DNA of 64,000 bases from Pasteurella sp049941595 (lineage in GTDB: Bacteria; Pseudomonadota; Gammaproteobacteria; Enterobacterales; Pasteurellaceae). A program made the position numbers and the translations under genes. Under the pieces are notes generated by a model that did no database searches, had not been told where the DNA came from, and saw only the letters and a program-made list of their open reading frames with translations. The stretch covers positions 248,001 to 312,000 of the forward strand of contig JBNFNA010000003.1 in NCBI GenBank assembly GCA_049941595.1. Reading direction: 5' to 3'. This document shows positions 1 to 9,210 of this stretch, one piece after another (position 1 is the first letter of the stretch; every line of letters begins with the position of its first letter).

Positions 1-642
1 TTCACCTCTGCCTAATTTTAATACAAGATTATTATCTAATACAATTTGCCACGCACCACGGTCATCAATCATCACCGCCTTTAATTTTAACCCTTTTTCG
101 GTCAAATTCGTATTCACTTGATGCCAAGCATCTAACACTTTTGCACTTTGGTAGTCAGGCCCTGATAAGTGCGGTAAATTTTTATCTTGTAATTTATCCA
201 TTGGTAATTGGAAAATTTCACCTTCTTTCGATAAAAACTCACCTTCGTTCCAAATTGCAATCGGCTGGTGCTCAACGACAGCAATGCTTAACTTATCTGG
301 CCAAATTTTCCGAACCGCCGCCTTTTTAATCCAAGGCATTGTTTCTATTTGCTCACGTACGGCATCAATATCCTGACCAAAAAAACCTTTTAAACCGCCC
401 ATTTTGAGCACAGAATCACGCACGTCATCATAAGTTGTGTAAGTTGGGCTATTGGTCAAAATAAATGCATTAATTGGTCGATTATCTAATTTTTCTAATA
501 AACTCTGCCAATTCGTGTAAACATAAAAAAACACACCTAAGCACAATAGGAAAATCACCAATTTTACAGGTTTAAATGTATAACTTTCCGAGTCGTTATA
601 CTTAATATTTTGTGTTGTTCTACGCTTAACACTCTGAATCAT
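1..642 (-). CDS. ftsQ: Cell division protein FtsQ (partial, C-terminus cut by window edge)
   Basis: FtsQ is a bitopic inner-membrane protein that links FtsB/FtsL to the rest of the divisome. Reading from ATG at 642, 214 codons are open to the window edge. A charged cytoplasmic tail of about 25 residues is followed by one membrane segment (about residues 26-42), then a POTRA-like region (INAFILTNSP, then WIKKAAVRKIWPDKLSIAVVEHQPIA) and the start of the FtsQ domain. The start codon overlaps the ddlB stop as ATGA, so translation is probably coupled. The family is normally about 250 residues, so roughly 40 are missing. An uptake signal lies inside at 167-175. The call rests on the motif pattern and the position after ddlB. 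Confidence 0.93.
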   Translation of the reverse strand, partial: MIQSVKRRTTQNIKYNDSESYTFKPVKLVIFLLCLGVFFYVYTNWQSLLEKLDNRPINAFILTNSPTYTTYDDVRDSVLKMGGLKGFFGQDIDAVREQIETMPWIKKAAVRKIWPDKLSIAVVEHQPIAIWNEGEFLSKEGEIFQLPMDKLQDKNLPHLSGPDYQSAKVLDAWHQVNTNLTEKGLKLKAVMIDDRGAWQIVLDNNLVLKLGRGE

Positions 643-1568
643 TTCGCACTTAGCTCCAAAATTCTGACAACTAATTGCTCAAATGAGTAACCAACAACGG
701 CTGCTGATTTTGGGAATAAGCTATGGCTTGTCATTCCTGGGTTAGTATTCACCTCAACTAAGCGGAATTGACCTTTGCTATCTGTCATTACGTCAATTCG
801 GCTCCAACCACGACAACCTACCACATCATAAGCACGTTTAACTAATTGTTTTAACTCTTGTTCACGTTCTTCGCTTAACCCAGCAGGGCAAAAATATTGT
901 GTGTTATCCGAAATATACTTAGCGTCATAATCGTAAAACTCACCTTCAGGCACAATGCGTACTGCTGGTAACACTTCATTATCTAGTACAGGCACAGTTA
1001 ATTCATCGCCAGCTAACCATTCTTCAATTAATACGGTTTCATCAAATTTTAATGCAAAATCGACCGCACTTTTGAGGTCTTCCACAGCTTTAACTTTCGT
1101 TAATCCCACACTTGAACCTTCTAAAGACGGTTTTACCATTAATGGTAGTCCTAATTTTTCGACAACTGCAGCAGGATTAAGTTCTGAAACATTGTTTTTG
1201 GTCACAATTTCCATATCCGCAACCGGTAAGCCAAAGGCCTTCCATAACATTTTGGTGCGCATTTTATCCATTGTTAAAGCAGATGCCATCACGCCACAAC
1301 CGGTATAAGGAATACCAATTTGCTCAAGTAAACCTTGCATCGTGCCGTCTTCGCCACCACGACCGTGTAAAATATTAAATACGCGATCAAAACCTTGCTC
1401 TTTTAAGCTCGCAACAGGGAATGTTTTTGGATCGATTGGGTGAGCATCAAAACCTGCATTTAATAGTGCATTTAAAACCGCCTGTCCTGAATTTAAAGAC
1501 ACTTCACGTTCTGCGGAGGTCCCGCCTAATAACACTGCAATTTTTTCTTCTTTTAATGTTTTTTTCAT
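639..1568 (-). CDS. ddlB: D-alanine--D-alanine ligase
   Basis: Cytoplasmic ATP-grasp ligase that makes the D-Ala-D-Ala dipeptide consumed by MurF. The protein has 309 residues, normal for DdlB. The N-terminal LLGGTSAERE, HGRGGEDG (about 68-75), KPSLEGSSVG in the ATP-grasp part and the C-terminal EVNTNPGMT metal/ATP-binding signature are all present. DYDAKY carries the tyrosine associated in this family with alanine, not lactate, specificity. It sits between murC and ftsQ as in H. influenzae and E. coli. Its stop overlaps the ftsQ start, and 11 bases separate it from murC. Confidence 0.97.
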   Translation of the reverse strand: MKKTLKEEKIAVLLGGTSAEREVSLNSGQAVLNALLNAGFDAHPIDPKTFPVASLKEQGFDRVFNILHGRGGEDGTMQGLLEQIGIPYTGCGVMASALTMDKMRTKMLWKAFGLPVADMEIVTKNNVSELNPAAVVEKLGLPLMVKPSLEGSSVGLTKVKAVEDLKSAVDFALKFDETVLIEEWLAGDELTVPVLDNEVLPAVRIVPEGEFYDYDAKYISDNTQYFCPAGLSEEREQELKQLVKRAYDVVGCRGWSRIDVMTDSKGQFRLVEVNTNPGMTSHSLFPKSAAVVGYSFEQLVVRILELSAK

Positions 1569-1579
1569 TTTGTTATCCG

Positions 1580-3028
1580 TTATTCTTTAGTCCATTTTTC
1601 TGCTAATTGGCGTGCAATTTTACTTACATTGCCAGCACCTTGCGCCAAGATTAAATCGCCATCTTGTAAAATTTGATCGAGAATTTCGCCTAACTGGTTA
1701 TGATCTGCTACAAAAATAGGATCAACTTTACCTAAGTTACGAATTGAGCGACATAATGATCGGCTATCTGCACCCGCAATCGGCGCTTCACCAGCGGCAT
1801 ACACATCGAGCATAATGAGCGCATCAACTTGTGATAACACTTGCACAAAATCATCAAATAAATCACGTGTACGTGAATAGCGATGCGGTTGGAAAATCAT
1901 TACAACACGTTTATTATCCCAACCTTGACGCGCTGCTTGAATAGTTACGCCTACTTCAGTTGGGTGGTGACCATAATCATCCACTAGCATCACTTTACCA
2001 TTTGGACGAATAAAATGCCCAAGCTGATCAAAGCGACGACCTGCACCTTGGAAGTCTGCAAGTGCGGCTAAAATCGCCTCATTTTCAATGCCTTCCTCTT
2101 TTGCTACGGCTAACGCAGCTGTTGCATTTAACGCATTATGACGACCCGGCACATTCAATAACACATCAATACGCTCGCCATTTGGCGTAACCACTGTGTA
2201 ATGCCCTTGGAAGCCTGTCTGTTGGTAATCTTCAATGCGATAATCCGCTTTCTCACTAAAGCCATAAGTAATCACTTGACGACCCACTTTTGGCATTAAT
2301 TCTTCTAAAACAGGATCATCGGCACAAAGCACTGCAAGACCGTAGAATGGTAAGTTATGTAAGAAATTCACATAGGTTTGTTTCATTTCTTCAAATGAAC
2401 CATTATAGGTTTCCATATGATCAGGCTCGATATTGGTCACCACAGATACCATTGGTTGCAAATGTAAGAATGATGCATCGCTTTCATCTGCCTCTGCAAT
2501 CAAATAACGGCTACAACCTAAATGTGCATTTGTCCCCGCTGATTTCACCAAACCGCCATTCACAAATGTTGGGTCTAAACCAGCTTCTGCATAAACCATT
2601 GAGATCATTGCGGTAGTCGTTGTTTTACCGTGCGTACCTGCAATAGCGATGCCGTGACGGAAACGCATAATCTCCGCAAGCATTTGTGCACGTTGAATAA
2701 CAGGAATACGTTTTTCTTTTGCGGTAACCACTTCGATATTATCTGGCTTAATCGCACTTGAAACCACCACCACGCTTGCACCCTGTACATTTTCTGCTGA
2801 ATGGGTGAAGTAAATTTTCGCACCTAAGGAAATTAAACGATTTGTGACCGCACTTTCCATAATATCGGATCCCGTCACGAAATAGCCTTCGTTTAATAAC
2901 ACTTCCGCAATACCGCCCATACCAGCTCCACCAATTCCTACAAAGTGAATTTGGCGCACACGGCGCATTTCAGGGATCATATCTCTTACACGTTGTTTAA
3001 ATTCTTTTCCACAGTTTGAATTCATCAT
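1580..3028 (-). CDS. murC: UDP-N-acetylmuramate--L-alanine ligase
   Basis: First of the four Mur ligases; it adds L-Ala to UDP-MurNAc using ATP in the cytoplasm. The protein has up to 482 residues. The N-terminal GIGGAGMGG nucleotide-binding loop (about 31-39), the ATP P-loop GTHGKTT (131-137) and the C-terminal DDYGHHPTE and QPHRYSR motifs are clear. Two adjacent ATGs (3028, 3025) follow an AGGA about nine bases upstream. A third ATG at 2980 would start closer to the conserved IPEMRR, so the true N-terminus is uncertain by up to 16 residues. The murG stop is 16 bases upstream, consistent with one dcw transcript. Confidence 0.96.
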   Translation of the reverse strand: MMNSNCGKEFKQRVRDMIPEMRRVRQIHFVGIGGAGMGGIAEVLLNEGYFVTGSDIMESAVTNRLISLGAKIYFTHSAENVQGASVVVVSSAIKPDNIEVVTAKEKRIPVIQRAQMLAEIMRFRHGIAIAGTHGKTTTTAMISMVYAEAGLDPTFVNGGLVKSAGTNAHLGCSRYLIAEADESDASFLHLQPMVSVVTNIEPDHMETYNGSFEEMKQTYVNFLHNLPFYGLAVLCADDPVLEELMPKVGRQVITYGFSEKADYRIEDYQQTGFQGHYTVVTPNGERIDVLLNVPGRHNALNATAALAVAKEEGIENEAILAALADFQGAGRRFDQLGHFIRPNGKVMLVDDYGHHPTEVGVTIQAARQGWDNKRVVMIFQPHRYSRTRDLFDDFVQVLSQVDALIMLDVYAAGEAPIAGADSRSLCRSIRNLGKVDPIFVADHNQLGEILDQILQDGDLILAQGAGNVSKIARQLAEKWTKE

Positions 3029-3043
3029 TGCTTTATTCCTACT

Positions 3044-4102
3044 CTAATTTGCATCTTCAATGATTACATCAGCCACACGTTGTGCTGAAAATGGCGTTGA
3101 CATTGTTTTTGCTTTAATTGCCATTTCAAGTAATGTTTTGCGATCAAATTGATTTAATAACTGAATTAAGGCTTCAGCATTAAGATCTTGCTGTTCAATA
3201 ATTTTTGCTGCACCCGCATCAGCTAAGTATTTTGCGTTCAAATATTGTTGTCTATCTTTATGTTGGAACGGCACAAAAATTGCTGGTGCCCCCACCGCCG
3301 CCAACTCACAGACTGTTAATGCCCCAGAACGACAAATCACAATATCTGCCCACGCATAAGCTTCTGCCATATTATCAATAAATTCAGTGACGGTAACAGG
3401 CGCATCTTTTGTATATAATGCTTGGATATTTTCGACCGCACCTTGTCCCACTTGATGACGAACTTCGATTTTATCAGCAAGGCGAGCCACCACCTCTGGC
3501 AAAGTCACATTTAATACTCTCGCCCCTTGGCTACCACCAACAACTAGTACACGTAATTTGCCTTCTCGTTGCGAAAAACGTTTCTCTGGTGCTGGCGTTA
3601 AAAATAAGGCTTCACGCACTGGGTTGCCTACCACTTCAGCATTTGGAAACGCATTCGGGAATGCTTGTAATACACGTTTGGCAATTTTTGCTAACCAGCT
3701 GTTAGTTAATCCAGCCACAGCATTTTGCTCGTGTAAAATCACTGGCACACCACATAATTTTGCAGCAACACCACCAGGGCCAGATACATATCCGCCCATC
3801 CCTAACACTGCGTGCGGTTTGTATTGTTTAATAATTTTTCGCGCTTGAAAAATGGCTCTCAAAATGGCAAAAGGCGCTGTTAACAACGCTTTAATCCCTT
3901 TGCCTCGCAAGCCTGAAATTTGAATAAACTCGATCGGAATACCGTGCTTCGGTACAAGTTGCGCTTCCATTCGATCTTTCGTACCTAGCCAACAGATCTC
4001 CCAACCTTGTTTTTGTAAACATTGCGCAACAGCAATTGCGGGGAATACGTGTCCTCCCGTACCGCCTGCCATTACTAATAATCTTTTATTTTGTGTTGTC
4101 AC
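3044..4102 (-). CDS. murG: UDP-GlcNAc:lipid I GlcNAc transferase MurG
   Basis: Peripheral membrane glycosyltransferase (GT28, GT-B fold) that adds GlcNAc to lipid I to make lipid II. The protein has 352 residues, the family norm. The acceptor-side glycine loop GGTGGHVFPA (about 12-21), the membrane-facing GMGGYVSGPGG, the second glycine loop GGSQGAR and the UDP-binding CRSGALTVCELAAVG with PFQHKDRQQ are intact. It lies between ftsW and murC in conserved order. A gap of 105 bases to ftsW, holding an uptake signal at 4171-4179, is the largest break between neighbouring genes of this cluster; I saw no terminator in it. Confidence 0.97.
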   Translation of the reverse strand: MTTQNKRLLVMAGGTGGHVFPAIAVAQCLQKQGWEICWLGTKDRMEAQLVPKHGIPIEFIQISGLRGKGIKALLTAPFAILRAIFQARKIIKQYKPHAVLGMGGYVSGPGGVAAKLCGVPVILHEQNAVAGLTNSWLAKIAKRVLQAFPNAFPNAEVVGNPVREALFLTPAPEKRFSQREGKLRVLVVGGSQGARVLNVTLPEVVARLADKIEVRHQVGQGAVENIQALYTKDAPVTVTEFIDNMAEAYAWADIVICRSGALTVCELAAVGAPAIFVPFQHKDRQQYLNAKYLADAGAAKIIEQQDLNAEALIQLLNQFDRKTLLEMAIKAKTMSTPFSAQRVADVIIEDAN

Positions 4103-4207
4103 GTTATTTTCCTTTGTTATTCTTATCGCAACATAAAATTACAGATAAACTCTTACTAAATTTAGACTCAAAGTGCGGTCAATTTTCTTCAAATTTTCTT
4201 GTTCTTT

Positions 4208-5398
4208 TTAATCGTCACGTAATCTTGCCTGACCAATTTGCATTAACCTATTTTCGTGATCGATACGCAATAATAAGCCAATCGAAATTGACATAATAAT
4301 TAAGCTAGAACCACCGTAACTAATCAGTGGGAAGGTTAAACCTTTGGTGGGTAATAAACCTAATGCCATTCCTAAATTGACAAATCCTTGGAAGAAAATC
4401 CAAAAAGCAATGCCGAATGCCAAGAAACCTTTGAAACGTTGTTCTTTTTGTAAAGATTCTCGACCGATCTTCATAGCGCGGAAAATTAATAACGCCAGCA
4501 AAATAATGATCACAAGTATGCCTAAAAAGCCGAACTCTTCACCAATCACCGCCATTACAAAGTCAGTGTGCGCTTCTGGCAAATATTCTAATTTTTGAAC
4601 CGAGTTACCTAAACCTTCACCATTGAACTCACCACGTCCAAATGCCATTAGTGAGTTAGACAACTGGAAGCCCGTGCCATACGGGTCTTTAAATGGATCT
4701 AAGAAGCCAGTAAAACGTCTTAATCGATAAGCAGAAGACACGACTAATACGACAAAGAGGAAAATACCAATGCCAATTAATGCAAGGAATTGAATAAAAT
4801 GCGCACCAACAATAAATAACAGCCCAAAAGTAATGACAAATAAAACAACCGTACTCCCTAAGTCAGGTTGCATCAGTAATAAAACGCCCATTAACCCCAT
4901 TACCACGAAAGGTTTAATGGCACTGAGTTTACGAGAGCGTACTTCGTCATATCTACGGGTAAAATAACTGGCTAAGAAACAAGTCAGCGCAAGTTTGGCA
5001 AACTCTGCGGGCTGAAAGTTAAAGAACAGCATTGGAATCCAACGTCTTGCACCATTTACTTCACGCCCAATGCCAGGAATTAACACGAGCATTAATAAAA
5101 ATAATGCTAACAGGAATAAACGGGCGTGCCATTGTTCCCATTTTTCAGTGGAAATTTGCACAGTGAAATAGAAAAAAACACAAGACAATAAAAGATAAAG
5201 TGCATCACGTTTAGCAAAGTAAAATGGATCATTAAATAAACGTGTACCCACAGGGATTGATGCTGAAGAAACTGAAAGCAATCCAATTAACAATAAAACA
5301 ATGAATAACCAAAGTAAGGCACGATCATACATCAAGTTGGTGGGCGTAATTCGTGTCCAACTTTCATATTGCGCTTTAGCTTTATCCCATAATTCCAT
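4208..5398 (-). CDS. ftsW: Lipid II polymerase FtsW (SEDS family)
   Basis: Integral inner-membrane peptidoglycan glycosyltransferase of the septal machinery, working with FtsI. The protein has 396 residues and is very hydrophobic, with about ten membrane segments after a short cytoplasmic N-terminus. SEDS signatures are visible: GREVNGARRWI, QPDLGS, the PEAHTDFVMAVIGEEFG loop and the C-terminal FPLISYGGSS. It lies between murD and murG, 18 bases after the murD start side, as in other gamma-proteobacterial dcw clusters. RodA is the only serious alternative, and dcw position argues against it. Confidence 0.96.
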   Translation of the reverse strand: MELWDKAKAQYESWTRITPTNLMYDRALLWLFIVLLLIGLLSVSSASIPVGTRLFNDPFYFAKRDALYLLLSCVFFYFTVQISTEKWEQWHARLFLLALFLLMLVLIPGIGREVNGARRWIPMLFFNFQPAEFAKLALTCFLASYFTRRYDEVRSRKLSAIKPFVVMGLMGVLLLMQPDLGSTVVLFVITFGLLFIVGAHFIQFLALIGIGIFLFVVLVVSSAYRLRRFTGFLDPFKDPYGTGFQLSNSLMAFGRGEFNGEGLGNSVQKLEYLPEAHTDFVMAVIGEEFGFLGILVIIILLALLIFRAMKIGRESLQKEQRFKGFLAFGIAFWIFFQGFVNLGMALGLLPTKGLTFPLISYGGSSLIIMSISIGLLLRIDHENRLMQIGQARLRDD

Positions 5399-5415
5399 TG
5401 TTAACTACCTAATTT

Positions 5416-6720
5416 CTAACTTAATTTTGCTAAACGAGTAAATTCATCACCACGTTGTTCAAAGCACGAAAATTGATCCAAACTTGCACAAGCTGGTGAA
5501 AGTAAAACCATATCGCCCTCTTTTAAGGTTGGGCGTAATGCATTAATGGCTTGTTCCATTGTGTCAAATAATTGGCTTTGTTGGCTTAGCTTTGCCAACT
5601 GCGCACCATCTCGCCCAAAACAATAGCAATAAATATGTGGCTGCTGAATTAATGTGGATAATTCTGAAAAGTCTGCCCCTTTGCCATCACCACCTAATAA
5701 TAAATGCAATTTACCTGCAAGTTGTAAACCTGTTAATGCTGCGACAGTGCTACCCACATTCGTTGCTTTAGAATCATTGATCCAACGAACACCATTAGCA
5801 AAGTGAGCCAATTGGAAACGGTGATCTAAACCTGAAAAATCACGTAATGCAGTACGAATGCCTGCTAAAGACACATTTGCTGCCTGCGCTAAAGCAATCG
5901 CTGCTAACACATTCATATAATTATGACGGCCCACCAATTTAATTTCATCACAAGGCAAGATCATTTCATTTTTTGCTATTAAATATTGCTTACCATTTTC
6001 CGTTTTTAGCCAGTAATCTGCATTTTCTTCACCAAAACTGACCGCACTTTCTAGGCCATCCATTGTGGTTAAGGGGTCTTCAGCATTGACAACAGCCGTT
6101 TGTGCATTGTGATAAATTTTTAATTTTGCTTGGCGATAATCTTCTAAATCCACATAGCGATCCATATGATCTTCAGTGACATTCAATACCGTAGCTGAAG
6201 TAGCTTTTAAGCTGTATGTAGTTTCTAATTGGAAGCTGGATAACTCTAACACATAAAGATCATAGTCTTGCTCTAGTAAAGATAACGCTGGAATACCAAT
6301 ATTCCCGCCCATTCCAACGTTTAAGCCAGCGGCTTTCGCCATTTCATAGACCAATGTGGTCACCGTGCTTTTACCATTTGAACCTGTAATCGCAATAATC
6401 GGCTTACTTGCTTCGCGGCAAAATAATTCAATATCTCCGACAACCTCAACGCCAGCAGCAAGTGCGGTCTGAATTTCAGGGGTTTTGACCGCAAGCCCTG
6501 GGCTAATCACAATTAAATCACTATCTAACAACCAATCTTGATTTAAGCCTCCAGTGTGTAATGACACATTGGCTGGCAGTTTATCTGCGCCTGTTGGATT
6601 TTTACGTGTATCAATCACACGCACATCAGCTTGTTTTGCTAATAAAAAATCTACACAGGATAAGCCTGTTTTTCCTAGCCCAATAACAGTGATTTTCTTG
6701 TTTTGATATGAGGTTTGCAT
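5416..6720 (-). CDS. murD: UDP-MurNAc-L-alanine--D-glutamate ligase
   Basis: Second Mur ligase, adding D-Glu in the cytoplasm. The protein has 434 residues. The N-terminal VIGLGKTGLS uracil-binding loop, ATP P-loop GSNGKST (113-119), LELSSFQLE, the ligase core NDSKATN and the C-terminal SPACASLDQF are visible. It follows mraY after 28 bases and precedes ftsW after 17. Two uptake signals lie inside the gene (6041-6049, 6460-6468), in opposite orientations. Confidence 0.97.
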   Translation of the reverse strand: MQTSYQNKKITVIGLGKTGLSCVDFLLAKQADVRVIDTRKNPTGADKLPANVSLHTGGLNQDWLLDSDLIVISPGLAVKTPEIQTALAAGVEVVGDIELFCREASKPIIAITGSNGKSTVTTLVYEMAKAAGLNVGMGGNIGIPALSLLEQDYDLYVLELSSFQLETTYSLKATSATVLNVTEDHMDRYVDLEDYRQAKLKIYHNAQTAVVNAEDPLTTMDGLESAVSFGEENADYWLKTENGKQYLIAKNEMILPCDEIKLVGRHNYMNVLAAIALAQAANVSLAGIRTALRDFSGLDHRFQLAHFANGVRWINDSKATNVGSTVAALTGLQLAGKLHLLLGGDGKGADFSELSTLIQQPHIYCYCFGRDGAQLAKLSQQSQLFDTMEQAINALRPTLKEGDMVLLSPACASLDQFSCFEQRGDEFTRLAKLS

Positions 6721-6748
6721 AGGTTTTTCTCTATTTTTATTGTTATTT

Positions 6749-7831
6749 TTAACGCAGTTTTAATGTCACTAAGCCAATCAGCACGAGCATTAAGGAAATG
6801 ATCCAAAAGCGAACAATTACACGTGGCTCTGGCCAACCTTTCAATTCAAAATGGTGATGAATCGGCGCCATACGGAAAATCCGTTGTTTACGTAATTTGT
6901 ATGAACCAACTTGTAAAATTACAGATAAGGTTTCAACAACGAACACACCACCCATAATTACAAGCAAGAACTCTTGGCGCACTAACACGGCAACAACACC
7001 TAATGCCCCACCTAATGCCAATGAGCCAACATCGCCCATAAACACTTGGGCTGGATAAGTATTAAACCATAAGAAACCTAAACCAGCGCCGACAATTGCG
7101 GTACAAAATACCACTAGCTCTGCGCTAAATTTAATATAAGGGATATGTAAGTAATCTGCGAAATTCACGTTACCCGTTGCCCAAGCAATTAACGCAAATG
7201 CACCAGAAACAAGCACTGTCGGCATAATGGCAAGGCCATCAAGACCGTCTGTTAGGTTTACGGCATTACTCGTCCCCACAATCACGAAATAAGCTAAGAC
7301 GATATAAAATAAACCTAACTGCGGCATAATTTCTTTGAAGAACGGCACAACAAGGCGGGTGGCATCAGTATCTTTTCCGATTGCATACATTCCAAATACT
7401 GCAATTAATGCAATAAAAGACAACCAAAAATATTTCCAACGCGCCACTAAACCATCGGTATTTTTACGTGTAATTTTGCGGTAATCATCAACAAAGCCCA
7501 CTGCACCATAACCCAGTAATACAAACAGGCTGAACCAAACATAAGGGTTGGCTAAATTTGCCCACAACAAGGTGCTTACAGTGATCGCAAACAAAATCAT
7601 AATCCCGCCCATTGTTGGTGTGCCACGTTTGCTAAAATGGCTTTCAGGTCCGTCATTACGCACTTCTTGGCCAAATTTTAATACTTGCAAACGGCGAATG
7701 ACTTTTGGACCAATCCACAATGAAACGAGAAGTGCGGTTAACAATGCTAAAATTGCACGAACCGTAATATAAGAAATAACATTAAATCCACTATAATATT
7801 GTTGTAAAAACTCACCGAGCCAAACTAACAT
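6749..7831 (-). CDS. mraY: Phospho-MurNAc-pentapeptide translocase MraY
   Basis: Ten-span inner-membrane enzyme that transfers phospho-MurNAc-pentapeptide to undecaprenyl phosphate, giving lipid I. The protein has 360 residues, the usual length. Signatures seen are FSKRGTPTMGG, the FVDDYRK aspartate motif, the NLTDGLDGLA motif, MGDVGSLALGG and the cytoplasmic PIHHHFELKGWPE loop. Its first seven bases overlap the 3' end of murF, suggesting translational coupling. An uptake signal lies at 7730-7738. Confidence 0.97.
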   Translation of the reverse strand: MLVWLGEFLQQYYSGFNVISYITVRAILALLTALLVSLWIGPKVIRRLQVLKFGQEVRNDGPESHFSKRGTPTMGGIMILFAITVSTLLWANLANPYVWFSLFVLLGYGAVGFVDDYRKITRKNTDGLVARWKYFWLSFIALIAVFGMYAIGKDTDATRLVVPFFKEIMPQLGLFYIVLAYFVIVGTSNAVNLTDGLDGLAIMPTVLVSGAFALIAWATGNVNFADYLHIPYIKFSAELVVFCTAIVGAGLGFLWFNTYPAQVFMGDVGSLALGGALGVVAVLVRQEFLLVIMGGVFVVETLSVILQVGSYKLRKQRIFRMAPIHHHFELKGWPEPRVIVRFWIISLMLVLIGLVTLKLR

Positions 7832-9210
7832 ATAAATGTTTCCTTCAAAGAATTAATCACGTCCTCCATTTTCATTCGACGCGATCCTTTCGCCAATACG
7901 ACGACTTTTTGATTTTCTTTTAATTTTTGTTCAATTAACGGTTTTACGTAAGCGCATAACGCTGCTTTATCTGTAAAATGTTGCCCCAAACTTGCCTGAG
8001 AAATGGCCGCACTTTCTGTGCCAAAAGATAAAACAAGATCTAAATTTGCTGATTTTGCATAATCCGCCACTTGCTGATGGCAAAGTTTACTATTTTCGCC
8101 TAATTCCGCCATATCTCCAACAATTAAAATGCGGAAAGCTGAATATTTTTGCAAAACGCAAATCGCAGACTGTAAGGAATCCACATTCGCATTATAAGTG
8201 TCATCTAATAACAACAAATTTTCACAAGGTTGAATTGGGAATAAACGCCCTTTTACTTGCGAACGTGTCTCAAGCCCTGTTTTTACTTGTGCTAAAGAAG
8301 CCCCAACATTCATTGCAAGTGCGGTTGCTGCTAAAGCATTTTTCACGTTATGTTCACCTAAATAAGGCAAGCTGATGTGAATTTTGCCTTGTGGGGTATG
8401 TAATTCAAATTCTGAACCTGCTTCATTAAATTGCACATTATCTGCATAAAAATCCGCATTGCTGTCATTATAAGCAAAATATTGTACCGCCCGTTCACCA
8501 AGCTCTGATGCCCATTTTGTTACATAATTATGCTCTTTATTGATGATCGCCACGCCAGAAGCTGATAAACCACGATAAATTTCACCTTTGGCTGTCGCAA
8601 CACCTTCAATGCTACCAAAACCTTCTAAATGTGCTGCTGCAACATTATTCACTAATGCCACATCAGGTTTTGCTAATGACGTCGTATAAGCGATTTCACC
8701 TTGGTGATTTGCACCCAGCTCAATCACTGCAAATTGATGTTGTGGTGTTAAACGTAATAAAGTGAGCGGCACGCCAATGTCATTATTAAAATTGCCTTCA
8801 GTAAACAAAACTGCATCAGAATTGACTGCACTTCTTTGTAAAATACTGGCCGTCATTCCTTTCACCGTTGTTTTACCTGATGAACCTGTCATCGCCACAG
8901 TACGAGGATTAACCGTTTCTCGCACCCATTTTGCTAATTCGCCGAGTGCGATTTTGGTATCTTCAACTACTAATTGTGGCACACCTAACTGAGAATTGAC
9001 TTGTTGTACAACTAACGCAGTCGCACCTTGCTCCACCGCTTTATCCAAATAATAGTGAGCATCAAAATTTTCACCTTTTAACGCAAAGAACAGGCTGTTT
9101 TCAACCATTTTGCGTGTATCTGTACTGATATTTTCAACTTCAACTAGCCCATCGCCCACAAGTTTTGCATTTAAAATTTCGGCTAGTTTTTGCGTATTTA
9201 ATTTAAGCAT
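7825..9210 (-). CDS. murF: UDP-MurNAc-tripeptide--D-alanyl-D-alanine ligase
   Basis: Fourth Mur ligase; it joins D-Ala-D-Ala (made by DdlB) to the UDP-MurNAc-tripeptide. The protein has 461 residues. The N-terminal DTRKMVENSLFFAL substrate motif, P-loop GSSGKTT (109-115), ELGANHQGEI, and DDTYNANVDS in the C-terminal part support MurF. Eight bases overlap murE at its start and seven overlap mraY at its end. One uptake signal (8317-8325) is in the gene. Confidence 0.97.
   Translation of the reverse strand: MLKLNTQKLAEILNAKLVGDGLVEVENISTDTRKMVENSLFFALKGENFDAHYYLDKAVEQGATALVVQQVNSQLGVPQLVVEDTKIALGELAKWVRETVNPRTVAMTGSSGKTTVKGMTASILQRSAVNSDAVLFTEGNFNNDIGVPLTLLRLTPQHQFAVIELGANHQGEIAYTTSLAKPDVALVNNVAAAHLEGFGSIEGVATAKGEIYRGLSASGVAIINKEHNYVTKWASELGERAVQYFAYNDSNADFYADNVQFNEAGSEFELHTPQGKIHISLPYLGEHNVKNALAATALAMNVGASLAQVKTGLETRSQVKGRLFPIQPCENLLLLDDTYNANVDSLQSAICVLQKYSAFRILIVGDMAELGENSKLCHQQVADYAKSANLDLVLSFGTESAAISQASLGQHFTDKAALCAYVKPLIEQKLKENQKVVVLAKGSRRMKMEDVINSLKETFIC

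Noticed and set aside
955..1308. Plus-strand open frame of 117 codons opposite ddlB
   Set aside because: Antisense shadow of a conserved gene, low-complexity Ser/Thr composition, no ribosome site.
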